Shown here: piece after piece, positions 21,001 to 28,196 of the stretch
Layout: each line of letters starts with the position of its first letter
Position numbering within the stretch: the first letter of the stretch is position 1
Source of the DNA: a virus
Virus record (IMG/VR): IMGVR_UViG_3300020205_001861
Span: 1 to 32,825 of that record
Direction: 5' to 3' (one strand)
DNA: 32,825 nucleotides
Position numbers and translations under genes: made by a program
Notes under the pieces: generated by a model
What the model was told of the DNA's origin: nothing
Database searches by the model: none
Seen by the model: the letters and a program-made list of their open reading frames with translations, nothing else

Positions 21001-24000
21001 TGTAAACATTAAAGTCAGTTCTAAAAACTTGCTTTGATGAATTCAAAGGATCAGTAACTAATACTGCATTAAATCTCAGTATTTGATCCTCGACAAAATT
21101 TGACCCTTTGTCTAGCACTTCAATATTTGCTACATACCCATTCGTGATAGTAACTCTTACAGAAGCATTTCCTAAAGTTGTATTGAAAATTCCGGAACTT
21201 CTGAATAATCCACTCGTTAAAATTGATAGTTTACCAATTCCCGTGTCTATCAATTTGGCGTTTAATTTTCTATCTCTTAACTTTAATTCCTGTAATAATC
21301 TTTTTCTAACGTAGAAAGTTTTTTCCGTTAGGGAATCATTTGGGTTAATCGAAATATTTACGCTGTCATTTACTGATAAATTGTGATTGCTCTCGGTCTT
21401 TGCAATTGCATAATTATAATTTATATTAATTGGAAGAATATTTTCACTGAGAGAAGAAAGACTTACAACATTTACTTCAAGACTATCTGAAAAAACTGAA
21501 CTTTGTAAAAATAATCCATCATCAATCACTCCTTGGTTGAAATCTCCAGATAATACTAGAACTCTAACTGTATTTTGATTTGATGTGGTTTCTAATACCC
21601 TTCCAGTAGCTACTATAGAATCTGGTCTATTGAAACCATCAGTTAATGATAATATCGCATTTTGTGTAAATACTGAGCTCTTTGATAAGAAAATACTCAA
21701 AACCTTTGCGATCTCGTCAGTAGCAGGATCTATCATATCAAACGATCTATTGCCATCAAATTTTGATGCAACATTTTCTAATATTATATTATTTGAAAAT
21801 AACACATCCCCAACAATAGTTCCCTCTTTTAATGAGATCCTCTCTCTTAGAACAAATTGATCAAACAAATACGCATTGAATTCTGTTGATACATTGCAAA
21901 CACTATTTTTGGAATTTATATATTCAATATTCTCCCCGAATACAGACTCAACTGATCCACTGAATCCTTCACCATCGGTGTCAGAATTGTCCACGAAGAC
22001 GATGTTTCCAGGATTGTGGAGTGAAGTGACTTGATCTACAATGAACCCGTCAATGGCGCCATTTTCAACGTCAGTTACAATAGCAGAAAAATTAACTCCA
22101 TTGTCAATATTTTGAGAAAAGTCTAGTATTCTTGCTGATCTAGGAATTTCTGATTGTGTAATTAATTTATTGTAATTTGAATCTACCGGTATTCCGTAAT
22201 AATTTTTACCTAAGATATAAGGATATACAGGAACTCCAACCGAATTAATTGTGACAAAATAAGCATATGTTCCATTTGGATACTCAGGTGTTACGCAATA
22301 TCTACCATTATTTTGGTCCAAAAATATTTTTCCGGAATTTACATTGGGAGTCCATGTGTAATCCTCGTCAAAGTTGCCTAATGGGTATGTTGCAACAGAA
22401 GGACCATTTTCTCTCGATGTATTGAGAGTGTATCCGCTTCGCATTCTAGTAATGCTCGATTGATTATCGAGAGGATCTTGATATCCATATGGACCATAAA
22501 TTGGGTATCCATCATAACAAAATCCTATTATCTGTGAGTGCTGTGTCGGTTGCTCGGATAGAATACTATTAATGTTGTCTCCAATCTCGTATCTAAGTCT
22601 TTTTGGGTTCGATAAGACAGCATATGTTTTGTTGGAATCAAATTTTTTATTGAATAAACTCCCTCCATTCGAATCTATATTAGACGATGTAATTTCGTTA
22701 TATCTATTATAATACCATTTCTTTATCTCAATTTCTGCTTGGGCTCCATCACCTTGAGGAACTACATCAACTCTGATATTATCTGAGGTATAATTTTTTC
22801 CACCATTAATAATTTCTATGGCAACTAGTTTACCATTTGAAGAAATTACCGACCTACACTCTGCAAATTTTCCTCTGCCCACCAAGTCTCTGACTACAAT
22901 CTTTGGTGGAGAAACGTAGTATTCTCCTGGATTTGTAATTATAAAACTAGTCAATTCTCCATTAGTTACGACAGGTTCGACTAGTCCATTTCTACCACTC
23001 GTTATGGTAATTGTTGGTGTCTTTTTGTATGATTGCTTAGTTGCAATTTTTATCTCGGATACCACATTACCGGAAAGAATTGATGATGCTTTTGATGGGG
23101 AATTGTTGATTAAAACAACGGGAGGATTTTTATAACCAGATCCCTTGTTTGTTATTGCGACTTTTACAATAGGTCCATTACTAACAAAAGAATCGCTTTT
23201 TTTGCTATAAATTAAGGATCCATCTACTAATATTCCAGCATCATATGAATCAACTTCATAAACTTCTGCATTAAAAACGGGAGATTTTCTGATTAATTTC
23301 AGATAATCATTTTTGCTCAAAGTATTGTTATTTGATATTAATGTGTTTGAAAGAATATCAAATGATGGATAACCTGAAGAGCAGACATAAAAATATGTCT
23401 CGTCCTCCAAAATTGCCGAAACATTGGCATTTACATCAGTTAACTGATTTTGTAAATTTGGTTTTGTCGATATAACCGGTCTTTCTCTATTTTCATTTGC
23501 TATCCATCTATAGGAAGATGCGGATGAATTATAGACAATTGGATCGAAACTGCTTTGGGTAGATTTTGATACTAAAATTGGGTCGCCCTTTGACGAATAT
23601 GGAGTTTTCGTCTTGGGAGTTAAATTGTATACAGATCCAGTAATATTAAATTTAACCCCATTAATATCATAAGGTTTTTGTAAATAAACGATAGATCCAC
23701 TACTAAATGCAGATGATCCAGATCTATTTTTTATTCTAAACTGATTTACGTTTTTCTCATCGATGAAGAATGTTTCTGATCCGATATAAAAATTAGTGTC
23801 CGAAGATTTCCATGCTCCTGTCGATACTACATCTACCGTGAAGTCATTTGTATCTAAAGATGTTACATCACTTAATAATTTAGTAAATCCATAATATTTA
23901 AATTCAGAAATTGTCGAAGTTGGATCTATAATTAGATCCACAGAATTATTACTTATTTCGACAAATTCAATTATTCCATATGCATATGGGTTACTCTGTT

Positions 24001-24772
24001 CTAATGCTGCACCGATTAAATTCTTAGGATTTCCTGAAATTACATCAATTTTGATTTTGTAACTAGTTATCCAATCTGAAGTTGAAGATCTAAATGTAAG
24101 ATCGGAGGGTCTTCTTACTGAGACTTCATCTCGTTGATCTGTTGATATTAAAGAATTGAAAATAAATTGTATAGATTTTTCAGATCCTTTTGATTTGTAA
24201 AAATCTGTGATATTTTTAATTAATGTTCTCTTGTCAATACCATCCTTAAGGTATTTCTCTGGGATACTGGAAAGATATTGAGACTCAAAACTTTTGAGAA
24301 TAGCAAATAGAAAAAGGTTGCTTATGTTTTGAACATACGAACCTGATGCATGGTTCGTTGCCTCTGTGGATACGAATTCAGTTGTCTCGTATAAATCTCC
24401 AAGTTTAGTATTACCACTAACTCCTCGGTAGACTCCTGTTAATGTATTTCCCTCTTTCTTAGTATAGAAACAAATTTCACTATCTATCTTTACGTATCCA
24501 TATTCATTTGGAAATGCATCTGCATCATCTAATTCAATCTCAGTATCGTTTACTGACAGGAAGATTGATAAATTAGATCCTTTCTCTAATAATTTTTTCT
24601 CATAGAAATTTATATCATAATATGAAGTAATATTAAATAAAATATCCAAAGGTTGTCCAGATATCTCTAGACTTTCGTAATACTTTTCTAAGAATGACGC
24701 AAATGCATTATAATGGGTGGAGATAAACTCAGGAAGTTGTCTTCTTACTAGATTAGATAACTTAATAGACAT
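15008..24772 (-). CDS. Giant baseplate wedge protein in gp7 position, with YHYH domain
   Basis: A 3254-aa protein between gp6 and gp8, where T4 has gp7 (1032 aa). The N-terminus (LSNLVRRQLPEFISTHYNAF and ASFLEKYYESLE) begins a conserved-looking head of about 270 residues with a helical stretch at 190-215. From about 530 to 700 there are repeated beta units with G-x-G-Y-x-x-P-P (GSGYKNPPVVLI, GEYYVSPPKIVV, GKNYTSDNIRV). At about 745-860 is a YHYH-type domain (IGFCYDGYPIYGPYGY, later YCVTPEYPNGTYAYFVTIN). Two related helical modules with an R-D-I-x-Y / R-F/Y-GGN core lie near 2031-2150 and 2271-2378. The C-terminus has GYGYTQPPTPFITRG. It starts 5 bases after gp6 ends, so it belongs to the gp25-gp6 operon. 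Equivalence to gp7 rests on gene order; homology is not visible by eye. Confidence 0.85.
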   Translation of the reverse strand: MSIKLSNLVRRQLPEFISTHYNAFASFLEKYYESLEISGQPLDILFNITSYYDINFYEKKLLEKGSNLSIFLSVNDTEIELDDADAFPNEYGYVKIDSEICFYTKKEGNTLTGVYRGVSGNTKLGDLYETTEFVSTEATNHASGSYVQNISNLFLFAILKSFESQYLSSIPEKYLKDGIDKRTLIKNITDFYKSKGSEKSIQFIFNSLISTDQRDEVSVRRPSDLTFRSSTSDWITSYKIKIDVISGNPKNLIGAALEQSNPYAYGIIEFVEISNNSVDLIIDPTSTISEFKYYGFTKLLSDVTSLDTNDFTVDVVSTGAWKSSDTNFYIGSETFFIDEKNVNQFRIKNRSGSSAFSSGSIVYLQKPYDINGVKFNITGSVYNLTPKTKTPYSSKGDPILVSKSTQSSFDPIVYNSSASSYRWIANENRERPVISTKPNLQNQLTDVNANVSAILEDETYFYVCSSGYPSFDILSNTLISNNNTLSKNDYLKLIRKSPVFNAEVYEVDSYDAGILVDGSLIYSKKSDSFVSNGPIVKVAITNKGSGYKNPPVVLINNSPSKASSILSGNVVSEIKIATKQSYKKTPTITITSGRNGLVEPVVTNGELTSFIITNPGEYYVSPPKIVVRDLVGRGKFAECRSVISSNGKLVAIEIINGGKNYTSDNIRVDVVPQGDGAQAEIEIKKWYYNRYNEITSSNIDSNGGSLFNKKFDSNKTYAVLSNPKRLRYEIGDNINSILSEQPTQHSQIIGFCYDGYPIYGPYGYQDPLDNQSSITRMRSGYTLNTSRENGPSVATYPLGNFDEDYTWTPNVNSGKIFLDQNNGRYCVTPEYPNGTYAYFVTINSVGVPVYPYILGKNYYGIPVDSNYNKLITQSEIPRSARILDFSQNIDNGVNFSAIVTDVENGAIDGFIVDQVTSLHNPGNIVFVDNSDTDGEGFSGSVESVFGENIEYINSKNSVCNVSTEFNAYLFDQFVLRERISLKEGTIVGDVLFSNNIILENVASKFDGNRSFDMIDPATDEIAKVLSIFLSKSSVFTQNAILSLTDGFNRPDSIVATGRVLETTSNQNTVRVLVLSGDFNQGVIDDGLFLQSSVFSDSLEVNVVSLSSLSENILPININYNYAIAKTESNHNLSVNDSVNISINPNDSLTEKTFYVRKRLLQELKLRDRKLNAKLIDTGIGKLSILTSGLFRSSGIFNTTLGNASVRVTITNGYVANIEVLDKGSNFVEDQILRFNAVLVTDPLNSSKQVFRTDFNVYMETNSVFVCRVDHVGVGLNNTKLKLSNVKNVSEEDFLSIGEEIVKVTSVNYLNSVVSVERAQKGTSAAEHFDGAEVSFDNFVYRFTEGSFIPELGTDQFTSPKVYSYDVESNILLLYYQYGVDPSVTTALSISSFIKDESSARKDVLISSVGDKIFKLEFSNGNENNFVVNPNIDIQNYYKYTFKTGHPSMSGTYLDFSPSLNYNLVTQEKYVGPAEPGSGSANSFVSLKFGFGPRINSNTYTTKVTNRFSNYYYFIVASGVFTDNARLSLIEDPLSGPKVISYTTNNKFVYEINSVPQENGTGEMIYTTSSSGSTGLINTLTVDNFGKNYIDVPVVIGVEPARSIKASLEPVMNNEGGIVSFTVNDSGSGYVNPKIILIGNGKPGNFSIALNQNGGISNVNILNPGGGYSDIPKIYVVDSTNKIYLTSKNIGIPRTIEIVNSGKNFTTNNSTLPFFTSTYAVLLSNIGEESFGPGKIIEQYDNYGNVIFVGRVSKKGLRTGSNIVRFESISGRISKDYLIGGANIVAILFTDYEPEIKSFYDKSGYFSSEKGFSSSVGSNLTDSYFYQDYSYLIRSKTPIDLWRSLIKDVVHPAGFQLFGEVVIEADTGIVDQPTFQAATPIVITINAGVESVYTINTRTIITEIIETVTDTNVQRGVGRLHFAEFTDDFNEAKEIYLSPDFDGYVDPDTGISQGTKIFTMLEKGTGIPVSAYDETSVIVSLSNVIQEPKKSYTINGSQIIFAKAPLGDRTSEGQSVSADNFIGRIFKFKDLADSQKYFKKVKNIFQRSGIWLDSANQIGSNKNFIVEETFGYITTKYPLVNFNSETIKSGVEYIIKSFEHDIRFGGNSAIVAAAESYSNVSQIEEIKDAYQYAAKLCAAAIRNWDVIFIDDLSTPGPQFEVIISASSDIITVPSTFGIVEGMYISSGSQFPVGTKVIEIIDETNVRVSANAFSYISENGNFIFEVPIGEVTLPPVGSTEVQFNYNGIVIQTDAELIVSNGITVSITSNVARLRQVRFSLSRINTGTFVDASNLIFVNRRYIINETISYINSILPSFSYSNEIKCRRDIAYLIDAVIYHLRYGGNDRLVDYAEKYYFANKLNYINDALSETIAAFEYSIALMIDAIENPGAPYETVGYDVSPDVSNPLNLCAEVKSAINSYKQIYTSTLENGPNLIDRDFGNVQKSGNYTNLLTYSNYNIIENDEWGTSVQIDGVWFAVECANVISSLYNLSQSVNEILDNGVGSVDVTIPDYFDGVSKAFELYTDDGNILKSSEGEDLLVFMNGILQRPTAYKIIRSPIANVPDLIEFSEAPRWDQSKSQLLLNEATAVDYFHAFSIGVYSRRTIDEEKISYEVNHDIITYKGLSIDPITDPKFHLVFVDGVLQRNAVDYVIQQTRILFNKKLNYYKPKSGEVLTSKVDIISFQGEKNLDNFIAFDFQPGAYAFTATFEIYNITYDDVRNWDLSSKTHPIDLVDEYGSVGRVLDYVAITSPYPGVRFTFITDQHRDVLSGFLTLKKDLDIVNPITYAFADELNIITNTTLPGPEEYIFGTIEVANGSVLTISNQAVVNVLSNTTLVNYEVDESNEKILKRAGNATHLHNDRKILNESWRTLNRITANILEGDLIKVDGENNYREILKVPDIVKTSQNNLFVPVSRKIYGNIVTSISNEKPRGSGLNIIPYIDVDGKITYLDYNKADYIRSKLLQVSPKAIGIYPKEVFIDFLPVDGNGGGAIAKAIIFGNEIIDVTIINPGYGYTQPPTPFITRGFDIIKSHRNVSPTISKNLNIVVPSNDFVIFNEIVVSNPNISTDINIYVDLQTPEDVRESNVTFFLESQFGAPESIFSIDGIPQEVIKQIQFEIAIDPNAYAPETFRTLLLESNVSIDETESNSLEMVHNFEDSVSIGDTLRFSENLNFVASLVTIDFLSTDTILYVTNTAGFAASGVLQVGQEIVEYSSKLPDRFNIQTRGYLGSTIAAIHPIGTSVSLYLTNINYSDIT

Positions 24773-24777
24773 TTACT

Positions 24778-26574
24778 TTATTCTGCTTTTGTAATAAAAT
24801 TACTCTTTTCTATATCAACCTTCAAATATTGTTCACGGAATGCAAAAATATCTTTTTTCAGTGGGACCACTCTAAATTCTATTTTATTGTTTGAATATGA
24901 ACCTTTTATGATAACCAAATCATATAATTTAATTTCCCCTGAGTTATAATTTACAGTGCCGACATCCGAGTTCAGTACGAAGTCATTACCATCATTTCCT
25001 ATCCTATATAGGACCATTTTTCCATCAATATCTTTCAAATAAACTGTGTAATTTGGGTATTGGGAAACAACAAATCCAGTTGAATTTACGGTAGGTCCAT
25101 CGCAGTCTTTATCGAAAGAATTTTGGTAACATACCTCGTAAAATGTTTTGGTATTCAAAAGTGGAAAGACATCTTTCCTCATAGTAAATGATGTTTCATT
25201 CGACTCTACAGCCAAATCAGATTTGTCAATTGCTGCATTAATTTTGCTATATCTCAATCGTCCGGAAAATTTTTCTGTATCCGAGTTATTGATATACTTC
25301 AGAATGGAATCGATAACTTGAGTTGTTATTTGTTCGGACTTTAAATTTGTGTTAATCTTCTTATAATAAATTTTACTTGTAAGTTCAATATACAAAACAG
25401 ATGGATCCATTAGCACTGGTCTAACGGAAGCAATCATATAGGGTTTTAAAGAATTTTCGATCTCTTTTTTTGTTACACTAGTAATTTTTTCACCACTCTT
25501 CGGTTTAATAATAATTTTCACAACACCATATTCCGGTGGTAACTCATCTTCCCCACCATATGTAATGATATCTGAAATATTGGGATAAATTTTGGAAATA
25601 ATTGGTTTAAAATCTTCAGCAGTAACTGCTCGGTTTTGAGTTCCAAAATACTTTGGAGCAATAAATTTTATGGTGTCAACAGACTCCATTTCGGATCCGC
25701 CATAAGCAGGAGTCTGAACATTGTCTATAGTTACTGTTGATTGATAAGGTTGATTGTTGGAATCAACCAAAAGTCCATTAAATCTAAATGTATCAACTCC
25801 ATTAGTGGCTGGACCATTAGTTATTAAATACGAAATTTCAACATAATTTCCGTTCTCTAATTGCTTCCCAAATACACCATCACCAAAAATGATTTCATAA
25901 TACTCGTCTTCAACTTCTTCTATAAAGAATATATTAGACGATGAACCTATTTCTAATATATTTTCTTCGACATTAAATGGAACTTTTGTTGACGAATTAA
26001 TAGATTCGAAAACATTAACTCGGATACTTGAGGTGTCTATTTGTGTATTCGAAAGAATAATTCTATTATTTGCTTGTAAATTTGAATATGTGACATATTC
26101 TGTCACTAAGTTGCCTTCGAAGATCTCTACATCTACAAATGACGCAACTCCATCAGCAACATTAGTAGTTACATCGTCAACAGTCACATAATTATAAAGT
26201 TGATTATCATAATTTGTGAGAAATCCTGTTCCCTTCTTCAAAGTATACGATGAGGGAAACGTGGAACTATCAATTGTTGCTGTAAAATTAATCTTTGTCT
26301 TTGGTGCAACTTTTGATCTAGGACGATAACCCAGTTGTTTAGATATTCTTACAACGTTCTCTCTTACACTTGCAGAATCTAGAAAAAACTCATTTGCGAC
26401 TAAGTTAGTATTAAATGCGGTATAATACGTGTTATACGCTAGAACATCTAAAATATTACTCAATGCCGACCCTTCAAAATCATAATCAGTGAATTCTGAT
26501 TGAGATCTTAAGTAGGTTTTTAGACTTTCTTTAATCTGAAGATAATCTAAATTGTTGATCTGAGCGTAAGGCAC
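24778..26574 (-). CDS. 6: Baseplate wedge protein gp6 (baseplate J-like)
   Basis: A 598-aa protein close to the T4 gp6 length (660 aa). The N-terminus (LDYLQIKESLKTYLRSQSEF, then DYDFEGSALSNILDVLAYNT and VRENVVRISKQLGYRPRS) is the standard cyanophage/T4 gp6 start. The baseplate J-like core lies near 300-410 (APKYFGTQNRAVTAEDFKPI, then YGVVKIIIKPKSGE). Gp6 dimers form the ring that ties six wedges together around the hub. The initiation codon is GTG at 26572-26574, one base after the gp25 TAA (TAACGTG), with no separate Shine-Dalgarno, so translation is probably coupled to gp25. Confidence 0.93.
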   Translation of the reverse strand: MPYAQINNLDYLQIKESLKTYLRSQSEFTDYDFEGSALSNILDVLAYNTYYTAFNTNLVANEFFLDSASVRENVVRISKQLGYRPRSKVAPKTKINFTATIDSSTFPSSYTLKKGTGFLTNYDNQLYNYVTVDDVTTNVADGVASFVDVEIFEGNLVTEYVTYSNLQANNRIILSNTQIDTSSIRVNVFESINSSTKVPFNVEENILEIGSSSNIFFIEEVEDEYYEIIFGDGVFGKQLENGNYVEISYLITNGPATNGVDTFRFNGLLVDSNNQPYQSTVTIDNVQTPAYGGSEMESVDTIKFIAPKYFGTQNRAVTAEDFKPIISKIYPNISDIITYGGEDELPPEYGVVKIIIKPKSGEKITSVTKKEIENSLKPYMIASVRPVLMDPSVLYIELTSKIYYKKINTNLKSEQITTQVIDSILKYINNSDTEKFSGRLRYSKINAAIDKSDLAVESNETSFTMRKDVFPLLNTKTFYEVCYQNSFDKDCDGPTVNSTGFVVSQYPNYTVYLKDIDGKMVLYRIGNDGNDFVLNSDVGTVNYNSGEIKLYDLVIIKGSYSNNKIEFRVVPLKKDIFAFREQYLKVDIEKSNFITKAE

Positions 26575-26575
26575 G

Positions 26576-26965
26576 TTATCCTCTCTCCAAGAATAGTTGT
26601 AAGTTTACTGGAACATCTTCTCTACCGACAATTACGTAGGATAGCAAAACATCAAAACCATTTGATTCAGAATTTGCACTAACTTCAATTTGCTCAACTC
26701 TGATTCTTGGTTCATACGAATCCAATACACTTCGGATCTCAACAGAAATAAATCCAGCTGTAATGGAATTCAGAGGTTCAAATAGCAAATATTCTAATTT
26801 GGTTCCAATTCCTTCATTGAAAAATCTTTCGCCAATTCTCGTATACAATAAGTTAGACACAGATTGCCTAATGGCATCAGCATCTTTTTTGACAACCACA
26901 TCGCCAGTTACGGGATGTGGTTTAAATGTCATACTCAGATCTTTAAATGTCTGAAAAGAAGGCAC
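26576..26965 (-). CDS. 25: Baseplate wedge protein gp25 (lysozyme-like gpW family)
   Basis: A 129-aa protein, near T4 gp25 (132 aa). The core GERFFNEGIGTKLEYLLFEP at residues 45-64 and the invariant EPR motif at 85-87 (SYEPRIRV) identify the GPW/gp25 family found in all contractile tail systems. Gp25 sits at the inner baseplate and contacts the sheath start. The start codon is GTG at 26963-26965 with no evident Shine-Dalgarno. It follows a late promoter (26990-26997) with an inverted repeat (26967-26990) covering the whole leader. It is the first gene of the gp25-gp6-gp7-position unit. Confidence 0.94.
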   Translation of the reverse strand: MPSFQTFKDLSMTFKPHPVTGDVVVKKDADAIRQSVSNLLYTRIGERFFNEGIGTKLEYLLFEPLNSITAGFISVEIRSVLDSYEPRIRVEQIEVSANSESNGFDVLLSYVIVGREDVPVNLQLFLERG

Positions 26966-26989
26966 AAGAATAGATTATAACTACTATTC

Positions 26990-26997
26990 TATTTATT
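26990..26997 (-). promoter_or_regulatory. Late promoter AATAAATA for the gp25 operon
   Basis: AATAAATA on the minus strand overlaps the TAA stop (26996-26998) of the 64-aa gene and lies 24 bases before the gp25 GTG. An inverted repeat with 7-bp arms (AGAATAG/CTATTCT, 26967-26990) follows immediately, so a late transcript would begin inside or at the edge of this stem. Confidence 0.7.
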
Positions 26998-27190
26998 ATG
27001 ACTCGTGCCACCTTTCAACGAAATCATCGAATCCACCAGCACCCCCACAAGGTCTAGAATAACGATCATCTGGTAATTTATATTCTACCTTACTTAACTT
27101 TGATAAAAGTTTATCTGATGCTTGATCAGTAATCAATTTCATTCCAGATTTTATAAAGTCTTTACTTTTATCTACTGGACTTAAAGCCAT
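26996..27190 (-). CDS. Unknown small protein, 64 aa
   Basis: Residues 1-40 are lysine-rich and helical (DFIKSGMKLITDQASDKLLS), and the C-terminal part is YSRPCGGAGGFDDFVERWHE. I do not recognise a family; small ORFs next to gp25 are common in cyanophages. The Shine-Dalgarno AAGGAG is present 7 bases before the ATG but lies within the 3' arm of the hairpin at 27198-27236, and the intervening bases are A followed by six U. Expression therefore probably depends on whether that hairpin is read through or opened. Confidence 0.7.
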   Translation of the reverse strand: MALSPVDKSKDFIKSGMKLITDQASDKLLSKLSKVEYKLPDDRYSRPCGGAGGFDDFVERWHES

Positions 27191-27197
27191 AAAAAAT

Positions 27198-27236
27198 CTC
27201 CTTAAAAGAACTACAAAAAGTAGAACTTTTAAGGAG
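27198..27236 (-). terminator. Terminator-shaped hairpin that contains a Shine-Dalgarno
   Basis: In minus-strand RNA the arms pair over 11 bp plus 4 bp with a UU/UU internal mismatch and a five-U loop, followed by AUUUUUU and then the AUG of the 64-aa gene (27190). A long stem plus six-U tail is the shape of an intrinsic terminator. The end of the 3' arm is AAGGAG, the gene's ribosome-binding site. It lies between the late promoter at 27254-27261 and the gene, so it could act as an attenuator or as a translational lock. Confidence 0.7.
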
Positions 27237-27253
27237 GTTGCTATCTCTTAGCA

Positions 27254-27261
27254 TATTTATT
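27254..27261 (-). promoter_or_regulatory. Late promoter AATAAATA
   Basis: AATAAATA on the minus strand overlaps the TAA (27257-27259) of the 47-aa gene. It is followed by the hairpin at 27198-27236, so a transcript from here would have a leader of about 55-60 nt containing the complete hairpin. Confidence 0.65.
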
Positions 27262-27400
27262 TACCCTGACCTCTATACTTCTTTCCTCTGCCATTACGTG
27301 CTGTAGCAGATAGTTTTGTGTTTTTACTACGTCCCTGGCGACTAACTTTAGGCGTAGATTCGATATGTTCAGATCCGGATAGGGAAGGTCGTTTTGCCAT
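27257..27400 (-). CDS. Small basic cyanophage-type protein, 47 aa
   Basis: ATG at 27398-27400, stop TAA at 27257-27259. The product begins MAKRPSLSGSEHIESTPKVS and ends RNGRGKKYRGQGK, and is rich in Lys/Arg/Ser/Gly. I recognise this type of very small basic protein as recurrent in T4-like cyanophages near the baseplate genes, but it has no assigned function. Its charge suggests contact with nucleic acid or an acidic protein. An AGGTATTAC stretch upstream gives a moderate Shine-Dalgarno. It follows the 68-aa gene after 8 bases. Confidence 0.75.
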   Translation of the reverse strand: MAKRPSLSGSEHIESTPKVSRQGRSKNTKLSATARNGRGKKYRGQGK

Positions 27401-27408
27401 GTAATACC

Positions 27409-27615
27409 TCAGTTTGCTTGATCATCATACCATCTCTTGTGAAGATAGTCAAGTGTTTCGTTCAATGGTTCATAATTATCAGATCCAGGTCTTTTATAAA
27501 CTAATTTAATATCCATATTTTGAATTTGCTTCTCAAGAGTCGCTAATCGATTCTCCAAGAAATTCAGACGATTGATTGTTTCCTGTAACAGTTTGCTTTC
27601 TTTTGAGGTTTCCAT
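27409..27615 (-). CDS. Coiled-coil small protein, 68 aa
   Basis: Residues 6-36 (LLQETINRLNFLENRLATLE and KQIQNMDIK) carry clear heptads and predict a coiled coil. The C-terminal part, RPGSDNYEPLNETLDYLHKRWYDDQ, has the look of a conserved folded segment. The frame overlaps the end of the 78-aa gene by 83 bases. Its start is read from ATG at 27613-27615. Function unknown. Confidence 0.65.
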   Translation of the reverse strand: METSKESKLLQETINRLNFLENRLATLEKQIQNMDIKLVYKRPGSDNYEPLNETLDYLHKRWYDDQAN

Positions 27616-27769
27616 ATTCAGTCTCTACATTCATATTAGGCATCATTCCAGTTTCGTAAAATTGCATCGCAGCATCTTGAATTGCATCCGCAAATTCATT
27701 GAAGTCATCAAAGCGTTGCTCTTTCAGCGTTCCGTCTGTGGTTTTGTAAGTGATCTTATGATTTTCCAT
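27533..27769 (-). CDS. Unknown small protein, 78 aa, overlapping the next gene
   Basis: Residues 1-50 look like a genuine compact domain (YKTTDGTLKEQRFDDFNEFA, then DAIQDAAMQFYETGMMPN). The last 27 residues (RKQTVTGNNQSSEF onward) are encoded in the 83-base overlap with the 68-aa gene and look less natural. Either both genes are real with a long overlap, or the C-terminal tail is not under selection. Function unknown. A TATAAT hexamer 21 bases upstream (27791-27796) is a candidate promoter. Confidence 0.6.
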   Translation of the reverse strand: MENHKITYKTTDGTLKEQRFDDFNEFADAIQDAAMQFYETGMMPNMNVETEYGNLKRKQTVTGNNQSSEFLGESISDS

Positions 27770-27790
27770 AATAGTATCGTGGTCTCATAT

Positions 27791-27796
27791 ATTATA
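27791..27796 (-). promoter_or_regulatory. Possible TATAAT -10 element
   Basis: The minus strand reads TATAAT within an AT-rich run in the 55-base gap between the PAAR gene and the 78-aa gene. No -35 match and no TG extension were seen, so this is weak. Confidence 0.3.
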
Positions 27797-27824
27797 TATT
27801 CGGAAAACGCCGTGCCATAAACTC

Positions 27825-28196
27825 TTATGCCGCAAACACCCCAGACAATGCCGTAGGATTATTAAGATTACCAATTCTTACAATCACATCTACTGTTGAC
27901 ATACCCGCAACAATACCGGATGGTGCTAAGAAACTTAAACCTTGAATTGCCACTGGACTGCCATTAATCAACACACTTGGTTCTCCAGTAACAATCACAT
28001 CTGAATGTAAATCTGGAGGCACAGGCAAAAAGGCATAGTGTGGTAATGTAACATCTCCCACTTTATGTACAAATGCTCCATTCATCATCACATTTGCGGA
28101 TGCCCCGGCAGGAGGTGGTGCATATCCAACTGGCGGCCATGATCCGTGACCTGAAGTAACATCTGAGGATAGGTAAATTGCTGGGAATAAACTCAT
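27825..28196 (-). CDS. PAAR-type tail-spike tip protein (gp5.4-like)
   Basis: A 123-aa protein with the PAAR pattern: an N-terminal DVTSGHGSWPP followed by PPAGASANVMMNG, AFVHKVGD, then HYAF, LHSDVI, VLINGSPVAIQG. The spaced histidines (near 17, 44, 53 and 63) are candidates for the metal site that sharpens PAAR tips. In T4, gp5.4 caps the gp5 spike at the membrane-piercing end, and this protein is inferred to do the same. Its ATG overlaps the stop of the 393-aa gene by 4 bases (ATGA), linking its production to that protein. It ends LSGVFAA. Not recognised: any C-terminal effector extension. Confidence 0.85.
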   Translation of the reverse strand: MSLFPAIYLSSDVTSGHGSWPPVGYAPPPAGASANVMMNGAFVHKVGDVTLPHYAFLPVPPDLHSDVIVTGEPSVLINGSPVAIQGLSFLAPSGIVAGMSTVDVIVRIGNLNNPTALSGVFAA

